From Trueperaceae bacterium (GTDB lineage Bacteria; Deinococcota; Deinococci; Deinococcales; Trueperaceae), in assembly GCA_023954415.1 (NCBI GenBank), contig JAMLIB010000001.1:142001-206000 (forward strand): DNA of 64,000 nucleotides, in the 5' to 3' direction. Positions 25,224 through 33,556 of the stretch are shown one piece after another; within the stretch, counting starts at the first letter, position 1; every line of letters starts with the position of its first letter. Below the pieces are notes generated by a model. The model ran no database searches, was not told the origin of the DNA, and worked only from the letters and a program-made list of their open reading frames with translations. The position numbers and the translations under genes were made by a program.

Positions 25224-25620
25224 ACCGCAAGAGATGTACGTGGACATGGACGTATGCATCGAGTGCGGCATCTGCGACGAGATAGCGCCCGGCATCCGCG
25301 ACGATGTCGGACACGTGCCGGCCATGAGCCTCACCCTGGACGCCATGGCCAGTTGCCCAACGGGAGCCATCAAGTGGGCAGAAGGAGGAACCGCGATGAA
25401 GAGAGTCGACGTGAGGACCATCCCGCCGCGTGAGCGTCACCCGCTCCTATTCAGGACGTTCGACGACCTGGAGACGGGCCAGTCGTTCGAGCTGGTCAAC
25501 GACCACGACCCGAAGCCGCTCTACTACCAGTTCCAGGTCGAGCGGGCCGGCGCCGTCGAGTGGGAGTACCTCGAGCAGGGCCCGCAGACGTGGCGGGTGC
25601 GCATAGGCAAGGTCGCCTGA
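25213..25620 (+). CDS. 4Fe-4S ferredoxin fused to a DUF2249 domain
   Basis: The 135-residue frame has two parts. Residues 1-61 are a single-cluster ferredoxin with Cys15, Cys18, Cys21 (CIECGIC) and Cys48 (SCPTGA), the ligand set for one 4Fe-4S cluster. Residues 62-135 are a DUF2249 domain (VDVRTIPPRERHPLLFRTFDD then ELVNDHDPKPLYYQF). The joint is Met62, preceded by a perfect AAGGAGG at 25382-25388, so the second domain may also be made alone from ATG 25396. The gene overlaps the cupin gene. The ferredoxin probably gives electrons to a partner in this cluster. Confidence 0.85.
   Translation: MSLRPQEMYVDMDVCIECGICDEIAPGIRDDVGHVPAMSLTLDAMASCPTGAIKWAEGGTAMKRVDVRTIPPRERHPLLFRTFDDLETGQSFELVNDHDPKPLYYQFQVERAGAVEWEYLEQGPQTWRVRIGKVA
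25382..25398 (+). promoter_or_regulatory. Internal Shine-Dalgarno and start codon inside the ferredoxin-DUF2249 frame
   Basis: AAGGAGG (25382-25388) stands 7 nt before in-frame ATG 25396, exactly at the domain border. It is among the strongest SDs in the window and would yield a separate 74-residue DUF2249 protein. Confidence 0.6.
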
Positions 25621-25633
25621 GCTGTCGTAGCGC

Positions 25634-26119
25634 GTGAGCAGGTGGCAAGTCGCGTTCCTGCGGGCCGCCCTCGGCTGGCTGGTCGCTACCGGGCTACTCG
25701 GCGTTGTGGTCGGCATCTGGCCGAGCCTGGCCGGCCCGTTCAGGACCACTCACGCCCATATGGGCTTGGTCGGCTTCTTCCTCGGCATGGTCATGGGGGT
25801 GGCCTTCTGGATGCTGCCGAGGCCGGGCGGTATCAAGCAGACGGCGTGGGAGCGCGCGACCTTCCTCCTGCTGCAGGCCGGGCTCGTCCTGCGCGTGGTG
25901 AGCGAGCCGGCGTGGCGCATGACGCTCGCGCGCGGTTGGCACGTGGCCTTCGTGGCGAGCGGCGTGCTGGTGCTGGCGGCGATGGTAGCCTTCGCGCTCG
26001 CCATGAGCCGCAGGGTCGTAACGCTCGAGACGCTCCGCGCGAAAGGCCTTGGGCGCCGCGGGGGCGCAGCGCCCAAGAAGACCGCTCCCGCCGCGCCCGA
26101 TGACGAGAGCGGCGCCTGA
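25634..26119 (+). CDS. Small membrane protein with heme-copper-oxidase-like histidine helix
   Basis: The 161-residue protein has four hydrophobic segments (about 8-30, 40-62, 73-92, 100-125) and a charged tail. Helix 2, THAHMGLVGFFLGMVMG followed by MLPRPGG, resembles the histidine helix of heme-copper oxidase I/NnrS proteins (HAHL.LLG...LLPR), but the protein is too short to be an oxidase. GTG 25634 is 13 nt after the ferredoxin stop, so it ends this operon. It could bind a heme alone or together with the 460-residue protein of the divergent operon. Function unproven. Confidence 0.65.
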   Translation: MSRWQVAFLRAALGWLVATGLLGVVVGIWPSLAGPFRTTHAHMGLVGFFLGMVMGVAFWMLPRPGGIKQTAWERATFLLLQAGLVLRVVSEPAWRMTLARGWHVAFVASGVLVLAAMVAFALAMSRRVVTLETLRAKGLGRRGGAAPKKTAPAAPDDESGA

Positions 26120-26205
26120 GCGCCGCCCGTCCTCGCCCTAGGCGCCGCCCGTCAGGCCGCCGGCCTGCCCGACGGTTCGCCGCGCCGGCTCCCTCCCCAA
26201 CGTTC

Positions 26206-26763
26206 CTAGCTCTCCGTCTCCACGACGCGCGTGCCGGCGAACCGGTCGCCGTAGCGGCGCCCGTCGGGGGAGGTCAGCACGAAGTAGATCTCCATGAGGC
26301 CGAGGATGGCGCCGACCAGGGTCAGGAGGAGCGTGAGGGCGATGATGCCGAGGAACGGCGCGTACACGACGACGGTCCCCAACATGCCGAGAGCCAGCGT
26401 CCAGTTGCGCCTGATGGACGTCTCCAGGTCCATCTTGCGGCCGTCGTCGCGGACCGGCCTCAGCTTCATGAGCTTCTTGCCGATGGAGCGGCCGTCCATG
26501 AAGTCGAAGGCGAAGCCGTCGCGCGTGAGGATGTACGCGGCGCCGAGCAGGCTGCCTATGAGGGGGACGTAACTCAGGATCGCGGCCACCACCGCGTCGA
26601 TTATCCAGGCGATCGCCCGCTTGCCGACGTCGGGCTTGGTCGTGGTCGCGCCCGGGTGATCGGGAGTCGGCACGCCTTGGCCGCTGGGTGGGAGTGGGGC
26701 GCCGCCCGTCGGTGCGCCGTTCGGCGCCTCCTGGTTGCCGCTTGCTGACCCGTTGTCCGTCAT
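26206..26763 (-). CDS. RDD-family membrane protein
   Basis: The 185-residue protein has a Pro/Gly-rich disordered N-terminus of about 45 residues, then an RDD domain. The domain reads KRAIAWIIDAVVAAILS with Asp in the first helix, FDFMDGRSIGKKLMKLRPV, and the last helix before YGDRFAGTRVV. RDD proteins are small membrane proteins with poorly known roles, some tied to ion transport. A GGAAGGAG site before ATG 26763 supports the start. It is a single gene divergent from pta. Confidence 0.85.
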   Translation of the reverse strand: MTDNGSASGNQEAPNGAPTGGAPLPPSGQGVPTPDHPGATTTKPDVGKRAIAWIIDAVVAAILSYVPLIGSLLGAAYILTRDGFAFDFMDGRSIGKKLMKLRPVRDDGRKMDLETSIRRNWTLALGMLGTVVVYAPFLGIIALTLLLTLVGAILGLMEIYFVLTSPDGRRYGDRFAGTRVVETES

Positions 26764-26862
26764 GCCCGCTCCTTCCAGGACGCGGTGAGGTCTACGAAGT
26801 TTCAAGGCGTCCGACGACCACAGTCTAGGGCACGCGTCGGCATGGGGTATGTGGTGCTTGGG

Positions 26863-26889
26863 CCGCGGCGCCCGCGACGGGCGCCGCGG
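26863..26889. repeat. Strong GC hairpin between the RDD gene and pta
   Basis: CCGCGGCGCCCG (26863-26874) and CGGGCGCCGCGG (26878-26889) form a 12-bp perfect stem around CGA. No T-run follows. It lies upstream of the candidate pta -10 (TAAGGT, 26926-26931); role unclear. Confidence 0.5.
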
Positions 26890-26980
26890 GACACATGACC
26901 TTCGATCGCCCTTCGCCGGGCGGCGTAAGGTGTTGCGGAAGGCGCCGCGCCCCGCCAAGGCGCGCGGCGGACGAGGTCGC

Positions 26981-29131
26981 ATGGCAACTGCGCACGGCTT
27001 CTACGTCGTTCCGACCGGCCCCGGGGTGGGCCTCACCTCCGTGTGCCTCGGGCTCGTCCGGGTCCTCGAGCGTGAAGGGCTGCGCGTCGGCTTCATCAAG
27101 CCGATCCGCCAGCCGGGCGACGACTCCGGACCGGAACGGTCGACGGAGTTCGTGCGCCGCACCACCACCATCGTTCCCGGCGAGCCCATGCGCTACGACG
27201 TGGCCGAGGGCATGCTGGCCGCCGGCCGGCACTCGGAGCTCCTCCAGGCCCTGGTCGGCCGCTACGCGACCGCCGCGGTCGGCGCCGACGTCGTCATCGT
27301 GGAAGGCCTCGCCGCCACGGCGGAGCACCCCAACCTAGACGCGCTCAACGCGGACATAGCCCAGGCCCTCGACTGCCAGGTCCTGTTCGTCACGACCCCC
27401 CAGCCCAGCCTCCAAGCGGTCGACGACCGCCTCGAGCTGGCCGCCCAGCCGTTCGGCGGCGCGGCTAGCGAGCACGTCCTCGGCGTGGTGGTGAACCAGC
27501 TCAACGCCCCGCCGATGGAGGTCATGGGCGCGACTCGCACCGGCTTGCAGACGCCCGAGGTCGAGCTGACCGCCGACGCGGTGCGCGCCAGGCTGCGCGT
27601 CTTCAGGCACCCGGGCTTCGCGTTGGTCGGCGCGATCCCCTTCAGCCCCGCCATGGTCTCGCCAAGGACCCTGGACGTGGCGAAGCACCTGGGGGCAGCG
27701 GTCCTGCACGAGGGCGACCTGGCGACGCGGCGCGTGATAGACGTCTCGCTCGTCGCCCGCTCCGTGGCGCACATGACCCACCGCCTCCGCCCCGACGCGC
27801 TCCTGATAACGCCGGCCGATCGCGACGACGTCATCCTGGCCGTATGCATGGCCGCCCTCAACGGCGTGCCGCTCGCCGGCCTCGTCCTCACCGGCGACAT
27901 GGAGCCGAACGCCGACGTCATGAAGCTCTGCGAGAAGGCGATCGCGACCGGCCTGCCGGTGCTGGCGGTCAAGAGCGACTCCTACGTCACGGCCGCCCGC
28001 GCGGCGGCCATGAACCTCGAGGTGCCGAGCGACGACGTCGAGCGCATGGAGCGCGTCATGAAGGTCGCCGCCGAGCATCTCGACGTCGGCGCGCTCAAGG
28101 CGCGTATCGGCGCCCTCCGCGTGCTGCGCTTGTCGCCGCCCGCGTTCCTCTACCGCATCGTCGAGCTCGCGCGGGCCGCCGGCAAGCGCATCGTTCTTCC
28201 GGAAGGCGAGGAGCCCCGCACCGTCAAGGCGGCCGCGGAGTGCGGTGAGCGTGGCATCGCGAAGTGCGTCCTGATCGGCGACCCGGTCGAGGTCCAGAGG
28301 GTCGCCGAGGTCCAGGGCGTCGTCCTCGGCCGCGGCGTCGAGGTCGTCGAGCCGACGGACGCGCTACGCGAGCGGTACGTGGCGGGCATGGTCGAGCTGC
28401 GCAAGCACAAGGGCCTCACCGACGACGGCGCCCGCAACCAGCTCCGCGACAACGTCGTGCTCGGCACGATGATGCTGGCGCTGGGCGAGGTGGACGGCCT
28501 CGTGTCCGGCGCCGTTCACACGACCGCCAGCACCATCCGCCCCGCGCTGCAGCTCATCAAGACCCACAAGGGCGCCAGGCTCGTCTCGTCCGTCTTCTTC
28601 ATGTGCCTACCCGACCAGGTCCTCGTGTACGGCGACTGCGCCGTCAACCCCGACCCCGACGCCGAGGAGTTGGCCGACATCGCCGTGCAGTCGGCCGCTT
28701 CCGCCGCGGCCTTCGGCATCGAGCCGCGCGTTGCGCTCCTCAGCTACTCGACGGGCACCTCGGGCGCGGGCGCCGACGTCGACAAGGTGCGCGAGGCGAC
28801 CCGCATCGCGCGGGAGCGGCGCCCCGACCTCCCCATCGACGGCCCGCTGCAGTACGACGCCGCGGCGGTGCCGAGCGTGGCCAGCAGCAAGGCCCCGGAC
28901 AGCCCGGTGGCGGGCAGGGCGACCGTCCTCGTGTTCCCTGACCTCAACAGCGGGAACGCGACCTACAAGGCCGTGCAGCGCTCCGCGGGCGTGGTGTCGG
29001 TGGGGCCCATGCTGCAAGGCTTGCGGCGGCCCGTGAACGACCTGTCGCGAGGCGCCCTGGTCGACGACATCGTCTACACGATCGCGCTCACCGCCGTGCA
29101 GGCGACGCAGGTCGGCGAGGGCCCCGACTGA
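26981..29131 (+). CDS. pta: Phosphate acetyltransferase (long form with P-loop and DRTGG domains)
   Basis: The 716-residue enzyme interconverts acetyl-CoA plus phosphate with acetyl phosphate plus CoA in the cytoplasm. It has the long-form layout: an N-terminal BioD/CobQ-like region (MATAHGFYVVPTGPGVGLTSV), a central DRTGG domain (about 215-330) and the catalytic PTA_PTB domain (about 385-712). The catalytic domain shows IVLPEGEEPRTVKAA, RKHKGLTDDGARNQL, and SYSTGTSGAGADVDKVREA. ATG 26981 has GAGG 7 nt upstream. No ackA is adjacent. With the acuABC operon 12 kb away it points to active acetate metabolism. Confidence 0.95.
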   Translation: MATAHGFYVVPTGPGVGLTSVCLGLVRVLEREGLRVGFIKPIRQPGDDSGPERSTEFVRRTTTIVPGEPMRYDVAEGMLAAGRHSELLQALVGRYATAAVGADVVIVEGLAATAEHPNLDALNADIAQALDCQVLFVTTPQPSLQAVDDRLELAAQPFGGAASEHVLGVVVNQLNAPPMEVMGATRTGLQTPEVELTADAVRARLRVFRHPGFALVGAIPFSPAMVSPRTLDVAKHLGAAVLHEGDLATRRVIDVSLVARSVAHMTHRLRPDALLITPADRDDVILAVCMAALNGVPLAGLVLTGDMEPNADVMKLCEKAIATGLPVLAVKSDSYVTAARAAAMNLEVPSDDVERMERVMKVAAEHLDVGALKARIGALRVLRLSPPAFLYRIVELARAAGKRIVLPEGEEPRTVKAAAECGERGIAKCVLIGDPVEVQRVAEVQGVVLGRGVEVVEPTDALRERYVAGMVELRKHKGLTDDGARNQLRDNVVLGTMMLALGEVDGLVSGAVHTTASTIRPALQLIKTHKGARLVSSVFFMCLPDQVLVYGDCAVNPDPDAEELADIAVQSAASAAAFGIEPRVALLSYSTGTSGAGADVDKVREATRIARERRPDLPIDGPLQYDAAAVPSVASSKAPDSPVAGRATVLVFPDLNSGNATYKAVQRSAGVVSVGPMLQGLRRPVNDLSRGALVDDIVYTIALTAVQATQVGEGPD

Positions 29132-29216
29132 CCCCGCCGCCTCGGGGGCGCCGTGAAGCGCGCTAGGGCGACGGTCGCCGAGCGGCGTGAGGAGGCGCCG
29201 GCTTCGCGGTAACGGC

Positions 29217-30314
29217 TCAGCCGCTCCGAGGGCGGACCCGCGGGTACGCCTTCAGGTACCGCAACCAGAGGCCTTGCAGCCAGCCGTAACGCTCGGCAAG
29301 CTCCCTGGCGCTGCCGAGCGCCAAGGTCAGCCCGCCGGCGTACACGTCGCCGACGGCCGTCAAGGCGCCCGCGTCGCGCCAGGGGGTGCGCTCGTAGCGG
29401 CCGAGGCCGCGCCAGGCCACCTGCTCGGCCGACCACGGCCCGAGGCCGGGGAGCCTCGCCAGCCACGCGAAGACCTCGTCGTAAGGCGCCGCGCGCAACC
29501 AGCCCTCGTCAAGGCCCAGGAAGGCGTCGGCGAGGCCGCGGAGGCGGTCAACCTTGCGGAGGTTGTTCGTCGCGGCGAGGAGCGCCGGTCGGGCCTCCTC
29601 GCCGAGGGCGGCCGCGGACGGGAAGACGCTCAGCCGTGTGGCGGTCGGGGAGTCGCCGGTCGAACGAGGCGGCTCCCCGACCGGCTCGCGGAGCGCCGTT
29701 CCGGACGGCGTGGTGGAGGCGAGCAGGCCGGGCGGCACGGCGACGGCCTCTCCCAAGTACTCGACGATGCGCCCGAAGCTCGCCGCCGCGAACGCAGGTG
29801 GCGTCCTCTGCCTGACGACCGTCCAGCACGCCGCCTGGAAGGCGCTGGCGAAGAGCGGCGGGTGGAAGCCGGCGAGGGCGGCGGCCACGGGTTGGAACGC
29901 GGGGTCGCGCTCCGGAGCCGCGTGGAGCGCGCGCGTGTCGAGGTCGAGGGCGAGGCGCCATCGTAGCTGCTCCGTCGCCGCCGCGACGTCGGCGGCCGTC
30001 GGGGTCTCGTCCGCGCCGACGCGCGCCACGAGCCGGCCTTCCGCCCCGCCCTGCCTGAGCTCGGCCACCACGACCTTGCCTGGCGCCGCGCCGACCCGCA
30101 GGGCCATGAGCCAGCCGGCGCCGTCGGCCGTGGGTCGGCCGCGGTCCGGCGCCGCCGCCCAGTCGGTCAGCGCCGCGAGCGTGTGATCCCAGGCGAAGAG
30201 GGGCGAGGCCGCTACCTCCGCGCTCGCCACCGCGTCGCGGCGCGGTTCGGTCGCGCGACGTTCGGCCGCCCCGGCAGCCTGTCGCGCCTCGGGCGCGTGG
30301 CGTTCCTCGCTCAT
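29217..30314 (-). CDS. AlkA-like DNA-3-methyladenine glycosylase family protein
   Basis: The 365-residue protein has a helix-hairpin-helix/GPD region near its end: LARLPGLGPWSAEQVAWRGLG, followed by RTPWRDAGALTAVGD, where the Asp would be the catalytic residue. The N-terminal 200 residues fit the AlkA_N-like beta domain in position but are poorly conserved, and a Ser/Thr/Pro insertion lies at about 215-240. It would remove alkylated bases. ATG 30314 is 6 nt behind TACGCT, leaderless. It is divergent from mutS2, only 40 bp away. Confidence 0.78.
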   Translation of the reverse strand: MSEERHAPEARQAAGAAERRATEPRRDAVASAEVAASPLFAWDHTLAALTDWAAAPDRGRPTADGAGWLMALRVGAAPGKVVVAELRQGGAEGRLVARVGADETPTAADVAAATEQLRWRLALDLDTRALHAAPERDPAFQPVAAALAGFHPPLFASAFQAACWTVVRQRTPPAFAAASFGRIVEYLGEAVAVPPGLLASTTPSGTALREPVGEPPRSTGDSPTATRLSVFPSAAALGEEARPALLAATNNLRKVDRLRGLADAFLGLDEGWLRAAPYDEVFAWLARLPGLGPWSAEQVAWRGLGRYERTPWRDAGALTAVGDVYAGGLTLALGSARELAERYGWLQGLWLRYLKAYPRVRPRSG

Positions 30315-30320
30315 GGACGG

Positions 30321-30326
30321 AGCGTA
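30321..30326 (-). promoter_or_regulatory. -10 element (TACGCT) of the glycosylase gene
   Basis: Six nt before ATG 30314 on the minus strand. It overlaps the place where the -35 of the divergent mutS2 promoter must lie. Confidence 0.55.
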
Positions 30327-30340
30327 ACCGACCGGACACG

Positions 30341-30346
30341 TATACT
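30341..30346 (+). promoter_or_regulatory. -10 element (TATACT) of mutS2
   Basis: Eight nt before GTG 30355; near-consensus. Confidence 0.6.
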
Positions 30347-30354
30347 TGTGCGCT

Positions 30355-32694
30355 GTGCAGGTCTCAGACAACACGCTCGCCAAGCTCTCCTTCGAGCGCG
30401 TGCGCGCGGCCCTCGCCGAGCGCGCCGGCACCTTCATGGGCGTCGAGCTGGCCAACGCCCTGGCGCCGCTGCACGACGAGGCTGTCGCCGAACGGGCGCT
30501 GGAGCGCGTCCAGGAGGTGGTCGATGGCGGCTTCCTTGCCCTGGGCGGCATCGAGGACGTGCGCGGGCTGGTGCGGCGGGTGCGCGACGGCAACCTGCTC
30601 GACGGCACCGACATCCTGTCGATCGCGTACACGCTCGACGGCGCCGCGACCTTGCGCCGCGCCATCCTCCATAGCGAGCGCCCCGCGCTGGCCGAGCTCG
30701 CGCTGGAGATAGGCACGTTCGACGGCGTGCTGCGCCTGGTGAGGGAGCAGCTCGACCCCGACGGCAACGTCCGCGACGACGCCACCCCGAAGCTCTACGA
30801 CATCCGGCGCCGTCTCAACCCGCTCCGCGGCCGCATCCGCGACCGGCTCACCCGCCTGCTAGAGCAGTACTCGGAGTACGTGCAGGACCCGATCATCACG
30901 CTCAGGCGCGAGCGTTACGTCATCCCGATCAGAGCCAACCACCAGGCGCGCGTGCCGGGCCTGGCCCTCGACCGTTCCGACTCCGGCGCCACCGTGTTCA
31001 TCGAGCCGGCCGGCGTCGTCGACCTGAACAACGAGCTCGCGCTCCTGGAGATGGAGGAGCGCGACGAGGTCAGGCGCATCCTCCTGGCGTTGGGACGGCG
31101 CCTCGCCGACGAGCCGCTCCTCGACGCCAGCCTCGAGGTCGTGGCCAAGCTGGACGTCGTCAACGCCTCGGCCCGCCTCGCGTCCGACTGGCGCCTCACG
31201 CGGCCGGCGTTCGACCCGGCCGGACGGGTGCGCTTGGCCGGCGCCCGGCATCCGCTCGTGACCGACTGCGTCCCGAACGACATCCTCTTGGACGACGGCA
31301 CCCGTCTGCTCGTCATCACCGGCCCGAACGCCGGCGGCAAGACGGTGCTCATCAAGACCGTCGGCCTCGCCGCGCTCATGGCCTACTCCGGGCTGTTCGT
31401 GGCGGCGGACGGCGCCAGGCAGCCGCTCCTCCCTTACACGCGGGAGCTCCTCTGCGACATCGGCGACGAGCAGAGCATCGAGGCGAGCCTCAGTACGTAC
31501 GCCGGTCACCTGCGTAACCTGCGCGCCATCGTGGACAGCGCCGACGAGCACGCGCTCGTGTTGATCGACGAGCTCGGCTCCGGCACGGACCCGGACGAGG
31601 GCGCCGCGATCTCGCAGGCCATCCTCGAGGCCGTGGTGGCGTCAGGCGCCCGCGGACTCGTGACGACGCACCTGGCGCCCCTCAAGGTCTTCGCCTCAGA
31701 GACGCCCGGAGTGACCAACGCGGCCATGCGCTTCGACGTCGAGGCGCTCAGGCCCGCCTACCAGCTCGTCATGGGTCAGCCCGGCCGGAGCTACGCCTTG
31801 GCCATCGCCGACCGCCTCGGCCTCGGCAAGGAGCTGCTGGCCCGCGCCGCCGAGCTGCTCGGCCCGGAGGGCGGGCGGCTCGAGGGCCTGCTCCTCGCCC
31901 TGGAGGAGCAGCGCGAGGAGCTCGAGGAGCAGCTCGCCGAGGCGCGCGTGGCGAGCGAGACGGCCGTGCGCGAGGCCGAGCAGCTGCGCGACCAGATCGC
32001 CATGCTGCGAGGCCGCGAGGGCGAGGTGATGGCCGCGGCCGCAGCGCGTGCCGAGGCGCTCCTGAAGGACACCTTGCAGCACGCCGCCCGGCTCAAGCGC
32101 AGTGCGCGCGAGGAGCCGGAGCTGCGCTCGAAGGCGCTCGAGGAGATCGGCGCACTGCGGCGGCAGGCGCGCAAGCTCGCCGGCCGCGACGCGCCCCGCC
32201 CCGGGGCCGCGGCGCAAGGCGACCCCGTGGCGGCCCGCGACCCCTTAAGCGTCGGCATGCGCGTGCGCGTCGCCAGCTACGACGCCGAAGGCCCGGTGTT
32301 AGAGCGCAGGGGGGACCAGGTGGTCGTGCAGCTCGGCCTCATCAAGGTCGAGGTGCCGGTGCGCGACGTCGACCCGGTGAAGGCGACGGTCAAGGCCGGG
32401 GCCAAGCCCGCCGCCCGCCGCAGCCCGGTCGCACTCGGCCAGTCGAGCACCCCCCGCGAGCTCAACCTGCGGGGCGAGCGGGTCGAGGCCGGCCTGGAGC
32501 TCCTGCGCGACTTCATCATGGAGGCGCACGCCTTGAAGGCGGAGTCGGTGCGGGTGCTGCACGGTAAGGGCACGGGCGCTCTGCGCGACGCCGTGCGCTC
32601 GTACCTCAAGGGCGAGAAGCTCGTCGAGCGTTTCGAGGACGCCGTGCCTTACGAGGGCGGTCACGGCGTCACCGTGGCCTACCTGCGCTATTGA
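30355..32694 (+). CDS. mutS2: MutS2 endonuclease / ribosome-rescue ATPase
   Basis: The 779-residue protein has the MutS2 order: MutS core helices, ATPase with Walker A GPNAGGKT (323-330) and Walker B LIDELGSGTDPDEG (Asp405, Glu406), a coiled-coil (about 500-600, many Glu/Arg), a KOW-like segment and a C-terminal Smr domain (about 703-779, LNLRGERV and HGKGTGALR). MutS2 suppresses recombination and, in Bacillus, splits collided ribosomes. GTG 30355 is chosen because TATACT ends 8 nt before it. It is divergent from the DNA glycosylase gene. Confidence 0.95.
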   Translation: MQVSDNTLAKLSFERVRAALAERAGTFMGVELANALAPLHDEAVAERALERVQEVVDGGFLALGGIEDVRGLVRRVRDGNLLDGTDILSIAYTLDGAATLRRAILHSERPALAELALEIGTFDGVLRLVREQLDPDGNVRDDATPKLYDIRRRLNPLRGRIRDRLTRLLEQYSEYVQDPIITLRRERYVIPIRANHQARVPGLALDRSDSGATVFIEPAGVVDLNNELALLEMEERDEVRRILLALGRRLADEPLLDASLEVVAKLDVVNASARLASDWRLTRPAFDPAGRVRLAGARHPLVTDCVPNDILLDDGTRLLVITGPNAGGKTVLIKTVGLAALMAYSGLFVAADGARQPLLPYTRELLCDIGDEQSIEASLSTYAGHLRNLRAIVDSADEHALVLIDELGSGTDPDEGAAISQAILEAVVASGARGLVTTHLAPLKVFASETPGVTNAAMRFDVEALRPAYQLVMGQPGRSYALAIADRLGLGKELLARAAELLGPEGGRLEGLLLALEEQREELEEQLAEARVASETAVREAEQLRDQIAMLRGREGEVMAAAAARAEALLKDTLQHAARLKRSAREEPELRSKALEEIGALRRQARKLAGRDAPRPGAAAQGDPVAARDPLSVGMRVRVASYDAEGPVLERRGDQVVVQLGLIKVEVPVRDVDPVKATVKAGAKPAARRSPVALGQSSTPRELNLRGERVEAGLELLRDFIMEAHALKAESVRVLHGKGTGALRDAVRSYLKGEKLVERFEDAVPYEGGHGVTVAYLRY

Positions 32695-32757
32695 GCTCGA
32701 GCCGGCGCCTACTCCCGCTTAAGCGCGCCTCCGCGCCCACCCCGACCGAACGGAGCG

Positions 32758-32840
32758 CCTCGTTCGAGCGGGACGGTCCGCTCCGAGCGCGCATCCCCGC
32801 CGCCAAGGCGGCAGCGGCCCTCGTTCGAGCGGAACGGTCC
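32758..32840 (+). repeat. Pair of 22-bp direct repeats upstream of the HAD gene
   Basis: CCTCGTTCGAGCGGGACGG and three more bases (32758-32779) recur at 32819-32840 with one mismatch, 61 bp apart. The first copy contains GAGCGG-N6-CCGCTC, a small hairpin that the second has lost. Confidence 0.6.
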
Positions 32841-32880
32841 TCGCAGGCGTCGACCGTAGCTCATCTGCGATACTCGGCCC

Positions 32881-33510
32881 ATGCACCCAAGGCTCGCGAT
32901 CGTCTTCGACCTGGACGGCACGCTCGTCGACTCGCAGGACGACATCCTGGACACGTTCATCGCCACGTTCGCCGAGCTCGGCGAGGCCGAGCCGGAGCGC
33001 TCGGCCGTACGCGCGCTCGTCGGTAGGCCGCTCGAGGAGATGTACGCCGGCTTCGTCCGCCCCGATCGGCTCGAGGCCTTCGTCGCGGCGTACCGCGCGC
33101 GCTACCGGCTCCATCTGGCCGACAAGACGAGGCCGTACCCGGGCGTCGTCGACGTCCTGAGCGAGCTGGGCGAGCGCGGCTACGCACGCCTCGTGGCGAC
33201 CACGAAGCGCTCCGCCACGGCCAGGGACCTCGTCGCGGCCGTCGGCCTGACCGATCACGTCGACCACGTGCAGGGCACCGACGGGTTCCCGCACAAGCCG
33301 GCGCCCGACGTGATCCTGCGCGCGCTCGCCGCCGCCGGGGCGCGTGGCGCGTGGATGGTCGGCGACACGACCAGCGACATCGCGGCGGGCCGGGCGGCCG
33401 GCCTCAGGACGTTCGGGGTCACGTGGGGCACGCACGACGCCGCCACGTTGGCCTCCGCCGGACCGGACGTAGTCGAGCCGACCATCGGCCCGCTCCTGAA
33501 CTTACTGTGA
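32881..33510 (+). CDS. HAD-family phosphatase (Gph-like)
   Basis: The 209-residue hydrolase has motif I FDLDGTLVDS, a helical cap (about 15-80), motif II VATTKRS, Lys in HKPAPDVI, and motif IV VGDTTSDIAAGRAAG. The pattern is that of phosphoglycolate phosphatase/PpaX relatives; the substrate cannot be fixed. ATG 32881 stands 6 nt after GATACT, a near-consensus -10, so the mRNA is probably leaderless. The gene is flanked on both sides by short repeated hairpins. Confidence 0.88.
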   Translation: MHPRLAIVFDLDGTLVDSQDDILDTFIATFAELGEAEPERSAVRALVGRPLEEMYAGFVRPDRLEAFVAAYRARYRLHLADKTRPYPGVVDVLSELGERGYARLVATTKRSATARDLVAAVGLTDHVDHVQGTDGFPHKPAPDVILRALAAAGARGAWMVGDTTSDIAAGRAAGLRTFGVTWGTHDAATLASAGPDVVEPTIGPLLNLL

Positions 33511-33556
33511 GCGGTTCGTATGACCGCCGGCCGGCTTCGGGCGCGGGCCTCCGTGG

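Noticed and set aside
26863..26889. 12-bp hairpin upstream of pta as a riboswitch or terminator
   Set aside because: It is a lone stem without T-run or conserved blocks and lies upstream of the likely pta promoter.
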